From JAVJSF01 sp040219555 (GTDB lineage Bacteria; Actinomycetota; Thermoleophilia; Miltoncostaeales; Miltoncostaeaceae): a stretch of 64,000 bases of DNA. Shown piece by piece: positions 57,528-64,000 of the stretch. The first letter of the stretch is position 1. Each line of letters begins with the position of its first letter. The stretch is from assembly GCA_040219555.1 (NCBI GenBank), contig JAVJSF010000015.1, positions 62,001-126,000 of the forward strand, read 5' to 3'. Position numbers and translations under genes: made by a program. The notes under the pieces were generated by a model. That model saw only the letters and a list, made by a program, of their open reading frames with translations. It had not been told where the DNA came from and did no database searches.

Positions 57528-58486
57528 CCGGCGGCGGCGGGGCCGCCCCGCCCGCGTGGGACATCCATCAGCACCTCTGGCCCGCCGCCCTGCGCGACGA
57601 ACTGGCCGCGCGCGCGGCCCCGCCCCGCCTGGGGCGCCGGCCCGGCGCCCCGGCCGACCTGCACCTGCTGGGCGAGCCGGTGTGGCCCGTCGACGAGCGC
57701 GACCATGATCCCGCCGCCCGCTCCGGCCTGGTGGCACGGGACGGCCTGAGCGGAGCCGTCGTCGCGCCCTCGGTCCCGCTGGGCGCGGAGGCACTGACGG
57801 GCGCCGAGGGCGCCCGGCTGGTGGCCGCGTACAACGCCGGCGCGGCCGCCCTGCCGGCACCGCTGCGGTGGTGGGCCGCCGCGGTCCTGGACCGGCCGGA
57901 CCCCGGTGCGCTGGGCGCCGCCCTCGACGCCGGTGCGGTGGGCCTGTGCCTGGCGGCGGGCGCCCTCACGGATCCCGGGCGCGTGGCGCACCTGGGTGGC
58001 CTGCTGTCGCTGGTCGAGGCCCGCGACCGGCCTCTGTTCGTGCATCCGGGCCCCTCCCCCTGGGCCCCCGCCCCGGACGCGGCGGTCGACGGCGCGCCGT
58101 GGTGGCCGGCGCTCACGCGCTACGTGGCCGACATGCAGGCGGCGTGGTTCGCGGTCCGCGCCTGGGTGCTGCCCGCCCACCCCGCGCTGCGGGTGTGCCT
58201 GGCGATGCTGGCCGGGCTGGCACCGCTGCACGCCGAGCGGGCCCGCTCGCGCGGCCTCACCTGGCCGGCGCAGGACCCGCGACTCTTCTATGACACCTCG
58301 TCGTACGGTGCCGGGGCCATCGCCGCGGTTGCGGCCGCGGTCGGTGGCGAGGCCATCGTCTTCGGCTCGGACCGGCCCGTGGTGGACCCGCCCCGGGCTC
58401 CCGCACCGGGCCACCCGTGGGTGACCGCCAACCCGCTGCGCCTGCTGGGCCCGGCCGTCGCCGGCGCCGCGCTCAGGACGAGCTGA
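57524..58486 (+). CDS. Amidohydrolase-family protein
   Basis: 320 aa. TIM-barrel of the amidohydrolase 2 (aminocarboxymuconate-semialdehyde decarboxylase-like) type. HxH-like motif DIHQHLWP near the N-terminus, HPGPSPW in the middle, YDTSSYG and the metal Asp in FGSDRPV. Substrate unknown. GTG start overlaps the STAS gene; its 3' end overlaps convergent cysA by 14 bases. Confidence 0.72.
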   Translation: MTGGGGAAPPAWDIHQHLWPAALRDELAARAAPPRLGRRPGAPADLHLLGEPVWPVDERDHDPAARSGLVARDGLSGAVVAPSVPLGAEALTGAEGARLVAAYNAGAAALPAPLRWWAAAVLDRPDPGALGAALDAGAVGLCLAAGALTDPGRVAHLGGLLSLVEARDRPLFVHPGPSPWAPAPDAAVDGAPWWPALTRYVADMQAAWFAVRAWVLPAHPALRVCLAMLAGLAPLHAERARSRGLTWPAQDPRLFYDTSSYGAGAIAAVAAAVGGEAIVFGSDRPVVDPPRAPAPGHPWVTANPLRLLGPAVAGAALRTS

Positions 58487-59441
58487 AGACCCGGCTGCGG
58501 CGGGGCACCAGGAACACCTGGTCGCCGCTCTGGAGGGCCATCTGGTCGGCCGCGTCGCGCGTGACCTGCGCGGCCAGCTCGGACCCGTCGTCGGTGCGCA
58601 GCTCGACCCGCACCTCGAAGCCCAGGTGGATGACGCGCTGCACGTGGGCGCGGGTGGCCGAGCCCTCGCCGTCGTGTGCGGCCAGCTCGAGGTCATGGGG
58701 GCGCACGTAGTGTTCGCCGAGACGCGTGATGGGACCGATGAAGGTCATCACGAACTCGTTGACCGGGTCCTCGTAGAGCTCGCGTGGAGCGCCCACCTGC
58801 TGGATGGTCCCCCGGTCCATGACCGCGATCGTGTCGGCCACCTCCATGGCCTCCTCCTGATCGTGGGTCACCAGCACGGTGGTCTGGTGCACCTCCTCGT
58901 GGAGGCGGCGCAGCCAGCTGCGCAGGTCCTTGCGCACGCGGGCGTCGAGCGCCCCGAAGGGCTCGTCCAGCAGCAGCACCTTGGGCTCCACCGCCAGGGC
59001 GCGGGCCAGGGCCATGCGCTGGCGCTGGCCGCCGGAGAGCTGGCTGGGATAGCGGTCGGCCATGCCGTCCAGTTGCACCAGGTGGATCAGCTCGTCCACC
59101 TTCTCGCGGATCTCCGCCTTCGGCCGCTTGCGGATGGAGAGCCCGAAGGCCACGTTGTCGCGCACCGTGAGGTGCTTGAAGGCCGCGTAGTGCTGGAACA
59201 CGAAGCCCACCCCGCGCTTCTGGGGCGGGAAGGACGTGGCGTCCTCTCCCGAGATCTCCACCTTGCCGGTGTCCGGGAACTCGAGGCCGGCGATGACGCG
59301 CAGCAGGGTCGACTTGCCGGAGCCCGAGGGCCCCAGCAGCGCGGTCAGCGACCCGCCCGGCACGTCGATGCTCACATCGTCGAGAGCCACGAAGTCGCCG
59401 AAGCGCTTGTTGACGTTACGGACCGTGATGGCCACCGCCAC
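58473..59441 (-). CDS. cysA: Sulfate ABC importer ATPase
   Basis: 322 aa. Walker A GPSGSGKST, signature LSGGQRQRMALARAL, Walker B VLLLDEPFGALD, H-loop THDQEEAMEVA; a C-terminal TOBE-like domain (FIGPITRLGEHYVRPHDLEL). Highest similarity by motif order is to CysA. GTG start overlaps cysW by 26 bases; GTG 59435 is an alternative. Confidence 0.9.
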   Translation of the reverse strand: MAVAITVRNVNKRFGDFVALDDVSIDVPGGSLTALLGPSGSGKSTLLRVIAGLEFPDTGKVEISGEDATSFPPQKRGVGFVFQHYAAFKHLTVRDNVAFGLSIRKRPKAEIREKVDELIHLVQLDGMADRYPSQLSGGQRQRMALARALAVEPKVLLLDEPFGALDARVRKDLRSWLRRLHEEVHQTTVLVTHDQEEAMEVADTIAVMDRGTIQQVGAPRELYEDPVNEFVMTFIGPITRLGEHYVRPHDLELAAHDGEGSATRAHVQRVIHLGFEVRVELRTDDGSELAAQVTRDAADQMALQSGDQVFLVPRRSRVFSSS

Positions 59442-60306
59442 CGCCCTTCCTGTTCAGGAGGTTCATCAGCAGTACCACGAGCAGCGCCAGCACCGCGAGC
59501 ACCATGGACGAACCGTAGGCCGCCACGTAGTCGAAGCCCTGGAAGCGTTCCTCCACGTGGAGGGTGAGCGTCTCGGTGCGCTCGGCGATGCCGCCCGAGA
59601 CCACGCGCACCGCGCCGTACTCGCCCAGGGCGCGCGCCGTGGTGAGGACCACGCCGTAGATGATGCCCCAGCGGATCGCCGGCAGCGTGATGCGCCAGAA
59701 GGTCTGCATCGCCCCCGCACCCAGGGTGGAGGCCGCCTCCTCCTGGTCGGAGCCCACCTCGCGCAGCACCGGCACCACCTCGCGCACCACGAAGGGCAGC
59801 GAGATGAAGATGGTGGCCAGCACCATCGAGGGCAGCGCGAAGACCACCTGGATGTCCAGTTCGCCCAGCGCAGGCCCGAACCAGCCGTTGCGCCCCCAGA
59901 CCAGCACGATCGCCAGCCCGACCACCACCGGCGAGAGGGCCAGCGGCAGGTCGATGAGGGCCGCGATCAGCGGGCGCCCGGGTACGCGCCGGCGCACCAG
60001 GATCAGCGCGGCCGCCACGCCGAAGACCGCGTTCAGCGGCACCGCGATCAGCGCGATCAGGATCGTCAGGTAGAGGGCGTGCAGCGCCGCCGGGGTGGTG
60101 ACCGCCGCCCAGGCCTCGCCGGCCCCCGATGCGAAGGTGTTGTAGAAGACCAGCGCCAGCGGCCCCAGCAGCAGGGCGGCCACATAGGCCAGGGCCAGCA
60201 CCCGCAGACCGATGCGCACCCCGGCCCCACGGCGCTCGCGCCGGCGCGCCGAGGCGACGGGGTCGATGCCGTCGGCGTGCGGCGCCTGCGAGGCCTCAGC
60301 GTGCAT
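59416..60306 (-). CDS. cysW: Sulfate ABC importer permease
   Basis: 296 aa, six helices. The permease EAA-loop motif EEAASTLGAGAMQTFWRI is followed by ARALGEYGAVRVVSG, typical of CysW. Overlaps cysT by 11 bases. Confidence 0.9.
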   Translation of the reverse strand: MHAEASQAPHADGIDPVASARRRERRGAGVRIGLRVLALAYVAALLLGPLALVFYNTFASGAGEAWAAVTTPAALHALYLTILIALIAVPLNAVFGVAAALILVRRRVPGRPLIAALIDLPLALSPVVVGLAIVLVWGRNGWFGPALGELDIQVVFALPSMVLATIFISLPFVVREVVPVLREVGSDQEEAASTLGAGAMQTFWRITLPAIRWGIIYGVVLTTARALGEYGAVRVVSGGIAERTETLTLHVEERFQGFDYVAAYGSSMVLAVLALLVVLLMNLLNRKGGGGGHHGP

Positions 60307-61126
60307 GGCGCGAGGTGAAGCGCTCGAGGGCGGACAGGGCCAGCAGCGCCGAGAGCGACAGCACCAGCAGCAGCACCGACACCGCCGCGGCGCCGGTGCG
60401 GTTGTCGGACTCGATCTGGCTGTAGATGTAGAACGAGGCCACCTGGTCCTGGAACGGGATGTTCCCGGTGATCAGCACCAGCGAGCCGAACTCGCCCAGC
60501 GCGCGCGAGAAGGCGAGGCCACAACCGCCGATGATCGCCGGCAGCAGGTTCGGGAAGATCACCCGCGTGAACACCGTCAGCGGGCCGGCGCCGAGGGAGG
60601 CCGCCGCCTGCTCCATGTCGCGGTCCATCTCCAGCAGCACCGGCTGCACCGAGCGGACCACGAACGGCATGGTCACCAGCAGCAGCGCCAGGACGATGCC
60701 GGCCTGCGTGAAGGCCACGTTGATCCCGATGGGGCCGCGCGGGCCGTACAGGGCCAGCAGCGTGAGGCCGGCCACGATCGTGGGCAGGGCGAAGGGCAGG
60801 TCGATCAGCGAGTTGACGATGCCGCGGCCGGGGAAGCGGTCGCGCACCAGCACCCAGGCGATGACGGTGCCCATCACGGCGTTGATGAGCATGACGATCG
60901 CCGACAGCTTGATGGTGAGCCACACGGCCGACAGGGCCTGGTGGTTGGTGATGGCGTCCCAGAAGCCGCTCCAGCCCCCCTCGAACGCGCCCCCGGTGAG
61001 GGCCGCCAGCGGGATCAGCACGATCAGGCTCATGTAGAGCACGGCGACCCCCACCCCGATGGGCGCGCCGGCCCGGCGGCCGAACGTGATGCGCGGGCGA
61101 TCCGCCCCCATGCCGCGGGCGCTCAT
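60296..61126 (-). CDS. cysT: Sulfate ABC importer permease
   Basis: 276 aa, six helices. EAA loop EQAAASLGAGPLTVFTRVIFP and FSRALGEFGSLVLITGN, a CysT hallmark. ATGA overlap with cysP. Confidence 0.9.
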   Translation of the reverse strand: MSARGMGADRPRITFGRRAGAPIGVGVAVLYMSLIVLIPLAALTGGAFEGGWSGFWDAITNHQALSAVWLTIKLSAIVMLINAVMGTVIAWVLVRDRFPGRGIVNSLIDLPFALPTIVAGLTLLALYGPRGPIGINVAFTQAGIVLALLLVTMPFVVRSVQPVLLEMDRDMEQAAASLGAGPLTVFTRVIFPNLLPAIIGGCGLAFSRALGEFGSLVLITGNIPFQDQVASFYIYSQIESDNRTGAAAVSVLLLVLSLSALLALSALERFTSRHAR

Positions 61127-62130
61127 CGGTCGTCCCCCGGGAACAGTTCCTGGCCGCCGAAGATGCGGTTCATGTGGCCGTCCGGCCCGAAGAAGTCCGC
61201 GCGAAAGCGCTCCCAGCCGCCCAGCGTTCCGTCGACCGTGAACAGCCCCGGGGGCACCGGGTAGGCGCCCGCGTGGCGCGCGGCCACCTCGGGCAGCACC
61301 GAGCGGTAACCCTTCCGCGCGAAGACCTCCTGCGCGGGCTCGCTGAGCGCGTAGTCCACGAAGGCGCGCGCGGCCAGGGGGTCGGCCGCCTCGGCGCTGA
61401 CGGCGATCGGGTGCTGGATCAGCACCGTCTGATCGGGCACCACGTAGTCCACCGCCTCACCCTTCTGGCGGGCGATGACCGCCTCGCTCTCGTAGGCCAC
61501 CAGGACATCGCCCTTGCCCGCGCTGAAGACCTGGAGCGCCTCGCGCGAGCCCTTGGGCTGGACGACGACGTTGTCGAACACGGCGGCCAGGTGGCTCAGC
61601 GCATCCTCGTGCGAGCCGCCGCGGACCAGTTCGGCCCCGTAGATGGCCGCCACGTTCCACTGGGCGCCACCGGAGCTGAGCGGATTGGGGGTCACCACCT
61701 CCACGTCGTCGCGCAGCAGGTCGTCCCAGTCGCGGATGTCCTTGGGGTTGCCCTCGCGCACCGCCAGCACCACCACCGAGGTGCTCACGAATCCGTCGGT
61801 GGGACCCTGGTCCCAGTCGGCAGCGACGATCCCGTCGTCCACCAGGCGGTCGATGTCCGGCGCCAGGGCCAGGGCCAGCACGTCGGCCTGGAGGCCGTTC
61901 TCGGCCGCCCGGCTCTGATCGCCCGAGGGGCCGTACGACTGGCGCACGGGCACCCCGGCGGCCGCCGGGGTGTCGCGGAATGCGGGTATGACCTCCTCGT
62001 AGACCTCGCGCGGGGTGGTGTAGGCCAGCAGCGTCACGCCGTCGTCGCCGCCGATGCAGCCCACGCCGAGGCCCACCACGGATGCGGCGACGATGATCGC
62101 GGCGACGATGCGCCCGACGCGGCTGCGGAT
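61123..62130 (-). CDS. cysP: Sulfate-binding lipoprotein
   Basis: About 335 aa, periplasmic-type binding protein of the Sbp/CysP family (REVYEEVIPAF, SYGPSGDQSRA, ADVLALALAPDID, NPLSSGGAQWN, VVQPKGSREAL). The mature lipobox is GVGC. The reading frame reaches an N-terminus RSRVGRIVAAIIVAASV, a complete signal peptide, only if translation starts at ATC 62130, which follows GAGGAGG by eight bases. GTG 62079 would leave a seven-residue signal. No ATG, GTG or TTG occurs between. I set the start at ATC. Confidence 0.88.
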   Translation of the reverse strand: MRSRVGRIVAAIIVAASVVGLGVGCIGGDDGVTLLAYTTPREVYEEVIPAFRDTPAAAGVPVRQSYGPSGDQSRAAENGLQADVLALALAPDIDRLVDDGIVAADWDQGPTDGFVSTSVVVLAVREGNPKDIRDWDDLLRDDVEVVTPNPLSSGGAQWNVAAIYGAELVRGGSHEDALSHLAAVFDNVVVQPKGSREALQVFSAGKGDVLVAYESEAVIARQKGEAVDYVVPDQTVLIQHPIAVSAEAADPLAARAFVDYALSEPAQEVFARKGYRSVLPEVAARHAGAYPVPPGLFTVDGTLGGWERFRADFFGPDGHMNRIFGGQELFPGDDR

Positions 62131-62152
62131 GAGCCCACCCTCCTCGGCGGCC

Positions 62153-62180
62153 GTAAACCCGCGAAAGGAGCAAGGTTTAC
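62153..62180 (-). promoter_or_regulatory. Hairpin in the cysP 5' leader
   Basis: GTAAACC and GGTTTAC arms of seven bases with a 14-base loop, located between the upstream gene's end and the cysP Shine-Dalgarno (about 62137-62143). The loop contains CTCCTTT, which could pair with the GAGGAG of the ribosome binding site. Confidence 0.35.
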
Positions 62181-62187
62181 CGGTAGA

Positions 62188-62862
62188 TCAGATCAGCTTA
62201 TTCCGAGAATAAGTCGGCGCATCCTGAAGCGCGACCGCGCCGGTGTCAAGGGAACCCACCGGTGGGCCGTGGGACACCCTCACCCGCAGGGCGTACCGGT
62301 GCAGCAGGCGCAGCAGCGCGGGGCCCGCGACCAGCGCGATGACCACGTTCCCCGCGGCGTGGGCCACCTCGAAGGGGACGCTGCGCCCCGAGACCACCAG
62401 GAATGCCGCCCAGCTCACATCGGGCCCGAAGACCGCCAGCGACCACAGGTTCATGGCCCAGCCGAAGGCCATCCCCCACAGCGCGCCGAGGGCGGCCAGG
62501 CCGATGGGGTTGCGGCACAGGTGCGCGAGCAGCGCACCCGACACGCCCACCGCGCCCCACAGGGCCATCTGCGCCGGCGTCCAGGCCCCCTGGCCGAGGA
62601 AGCCGTTGGAGATCAGCGCCGCCACCGGACCCACCGCCAGACCCGCGCGCACGCCGAGCGCCGCCCCGGCGACCAGGCAGATGACGGTGACCGGCTGGAT
62701 GGAGGGGATGGGCGCGAACAGCACCCGGCCGGCCGCCGCGACGGCGCCCAGGGTGGCCACGAGGGCCAGTTCCTTGGGCCCGCCGCGGTCGCGCTCGATC
62801 GCCACGAGCCCCAGGGCCACGACGGCCAGCACCGACACCACGATCATCGCGGCGGCGCTCAT
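62188..62862 (-). CDS. ECF transporter substrate-binding (S) membrane component
   Basis: 224 aa, about six hydrophobic segments. Layout resembles ECF S components (GRVLFAPIPSIQPVTVICLVAGAALGVRAGL, GFLGQGAWTPAQMALWG). ATG 62862 overlaps the upstream ATPase gene (ATGA). Substrate, probably a vitamin or a metal/cobamide precursor, cannot be read from sequence. The last codons contain a palindrome (62197-62213). Confidence 0.75.
   Translation of the reverse strand: MSAAAMIVVSVLAVVALGLVAIERDRGGPKELALVATLGAVAAAGRVLFAPIPSIQPVTVICLVAGAALGVRAGLAVGPVAALISNGFLGQGAWTPAQMALWGAVGVSGALLAHLCRNPIGLAALGALWGMAFGWAMNLWSLAVFGPDVSWAAFLVVSGRSVPFEVAHAAGNVVIALVAGPALLRLLHRYALRVRVSHGPPVGSLDTGAVALQDAPTYSRNKLI
62197..62213. 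promoter_or_regulatory. Palindrome at the 3' end of the ECF S gene, upstream of cysP
   Basis: CTTATTC-CGA-GAATAAG, perfect seven-base arms in a very AT-rich patch, about 70 bases before the cysP start. Could be an operator for the sulfate importer (Rrf2/CymR sites often contain ATTCC-GGAAT). Regulator unknown. Confidence 0.45.
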
Positions 62863-64000
62863 GCGCGTCGTGCCACCAGGTCGATGCGGAGGATCCGGTC
62901 GGCCGCCGTCGCCGCGAACCCGGCGTCGTGGGTGATCAGCAGCACCGCCGCCCCCGCCGCGGCCCGGTCGGCGAGCACCGAGGCCAGCACCGCCTTGCGG
63001 GACGGATCCATCCCGCGGGTGGGCTCGTCGAGGATCAGGACACCCGGCTCGGACACCAGCAGCGCGGCCAGCGCCACCCGCTCGCGCTCGCCCACCGACA
63101 GGTCCAGCGGATGCCTGCCGGCCAGGCCGGTCAGGTCGAAGCGCTCCAGGGCGGCGGCCACCCGCGCGGCGCTCTCGGCCTCGGACACCCCCAGGCGGGC
63201 CAGCGCGTAGGCGACCTCGTGGTCCACGCGCTCGGTCAGCAGGTGGCGGCCCGGGTCCTGGGGGACCATCGCCACGCCCGGGAAGCGCCGCTCGGCCGGG
63301 AGCGCGGTGACGTCCTCGCCGTCCAGCAGCACCCGGCCGGCCTCGGGGGGGTGTAGCCCCACCGCCACCCGGGCCAGCAGGCTCTTGCCGGAGCCGTTCG
63401 CCCCGCGCAGTGCGGTCACCTCGCCGGCGCGCAACTCCAGTCCGGCGTCGGCGAACACGGGGCGCCCGTCGTACCCGGCCCGGATGCCCTCCATGGACAG
63501 GCGCACCTGGCCCGGGACCACGGGCGCGCGGGAGCCGGAGGCGGCGGCTCCGGGCCCCTCGGCGAGAAGGCCGCCCGAGACGCGCCACACGCGGTCGGCG
63601 AGGCCGCGCACACGCTCCGCTCGGTGCTCGGCGATGACCACCCCGGCGCCGCCGTCGGCCAGCGCGCGCACCACGGTGCCGAGCGACGCGGCGCCGTCGT
63701 CGTCCATCTGCGAGGTGGGCTCGTCCAGCAGCAGCAGGGCCGGCCCGCACGCCAGCACCGAGGCCACCGCCACCCGCTGGCGCTCCCCGCCGGAGAGGGT
63801 GGCGATGCGCCGGTCGCGCAGATGGCCGGCGCCGACCGCGTCGAGCGCGGCCTCGACCCGGGCCGGGATGTCGCGGGCCGGGTGGCCGGCGCTCTCGGGC
63901 CCGAAGGCCACATCGCGCCACACGGCGCCCATGACCGCCTGCGACTCGGGATCCTGGAACACCATCCCCGCGGCCCGCGCCACCCGGGCGGCCGGCGCCT
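62859..64000 (-). CDS. ECF transporter ATPase with duplicated nucleotide-binding domain (partial)
   Basis: Two ABC ATPase halves in one chain; the gene enters from the right edge, so the first Walker A is missing. The first visible half has Q-loop FQDPESQAVMG, signature LSGGERQRVAVASVL, Walker B LLLLDEPTSQMD and H-loop AEHRAERV. The second has Walker A GANGSGKSL, signature LSVGERERVALAALL, Walker B LILDEPTRGMD and H-loop THDAGFA. This is the layout of EcfA-EcfA' energising subunits. At least 380 aa seen. Confidence 0.85.
   Translation of the reverse strand, partial: APAARVARAAGMVFQDPESQAVMGAVWRDVAFGPESAGHPARDIPARVEAALDAVGAGHLRDRRIATLSGGERQRVAVASVLACGPALLLLDEPTSQMDDDGAASLGTVVRALADGGAGVVIAEHRAERVRGLADRVWRVSGGLLAEGPGAAASGSRAPVVPGQVRLSMEGIRAGYDGRPVFADAGLELRAGEVTALRGANGSGKSLLARVAVGLHPPEAGRVLLDGEDVTALPAERRFPGVAMVPQDPGRHLLTERVDHEVAYALARLGVSEAESAARVAAALERFDLTGLAGRHPLDLSVGERERVALAALLVSEPGVLILDEPTRGMDPSRKAVLASVLADRAAAGAAVLLITHDAGFAATAADRILRIDLVARRA

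Overview
The window is a very GC-rich, gene-dense stretch of a bacterial chromosome. High GC, frequent GTG starts, 4-base ATGA/GTGA gene overlaps, an A2-type cytochrome c oxidase, cobA-hemD fusion, diacylglyceryl-transferase/lipoprotein genes and L,D-transpeptidase all fit an actinobacterium (Actinomycetota). A deep lineage such as Thermoleophilia is my best guess, but I cannot prove it from sequence alone. I see no phage, insertion sequence, integrase or CRISPR array. The window looks like core and near-core chromosome.

Layout. 1-2431 (minus): partial MMPL/RND transporter and a NhaP-type antiporter. 2544-2800 (minus): tRNA-Glu(TTC) directly behind a strong terminator and a tiny ORF with a near-perfect extended Shine-Dalgarno. 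2933-5467: secreted zinc metalloprotease, universal stress protein, metF. 5508-22573 (minus): a long respiration supercluster, read right to left: small membrane protein, ctaB, MFS transporter, ctaC-ctaD-ctaE, lipoprotein cytochrome c, SDR, VanX-like dipeptidase, UbiA prenyltransferase, ccmABCD, precorrin-2 dehydrogenase, hemA, hemC, cobA-hemD, SAM hydrolase. It makes heme, siroheme, heme O and probably menaquinone, and exports heme for cytochrome c. 22777-27819 (plus): FAD oxidoreductase and glcDEF (glycolate oxidase). 27833-30934 (minus): envelope genes (SdrD-B/DUF11 secreted protein, L,D-transpeptidase, SDR). 31063-34916 (minus): MoxR-DUF58-BatA-BatB. 34965-38938 (minus): trypsin-like protease, small helical protein, DEAD-type helicase with an Arg-rich tail. 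39150-42297 (plus): LytR_C protein and a luciferase-like/acyl-CoA ligase fusion. 42349-47774: unknown secreted protein, epoxide hydrolase, ABC exporter, lipoprotein, TetR and a divergent SDR. 47825-50472 (minus): znuABC zinc importer with a Zur-like box. 50550-54467: lgt, second ABC exporter, TetR and OsmC. 54499-58486: P-type ATPase, STAS protein, amidohydrolase. 58473-62130 (minus): sulfate importer cysPTWA. 62188-64000 (minus): ECF importer S component and the duplicated ATPase, which runs off the right edge.

Two genome-level observations stand out. First, four genes have no ATG/GTG/TTG at the place where homology and context put their start. Three of these (cysP, batB, DUF58) have ATC there and one (antiporter) has CTG; cysP has a textbook Shine-Dalgarno before its ATC. 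Second, several genes that lack a ribosome binding site carry a TAnnnT-like hexamer 6-9 bases before the start codon, the signature of leaderless transcription. The most unusual proteins are the LLM-oxidoreductase/aryl-CoA-ligase fusion (39727-42297) and the cytochrome oxidase subunit I with a duplicated stress-protein-like C-terminal extension (16590-19355).
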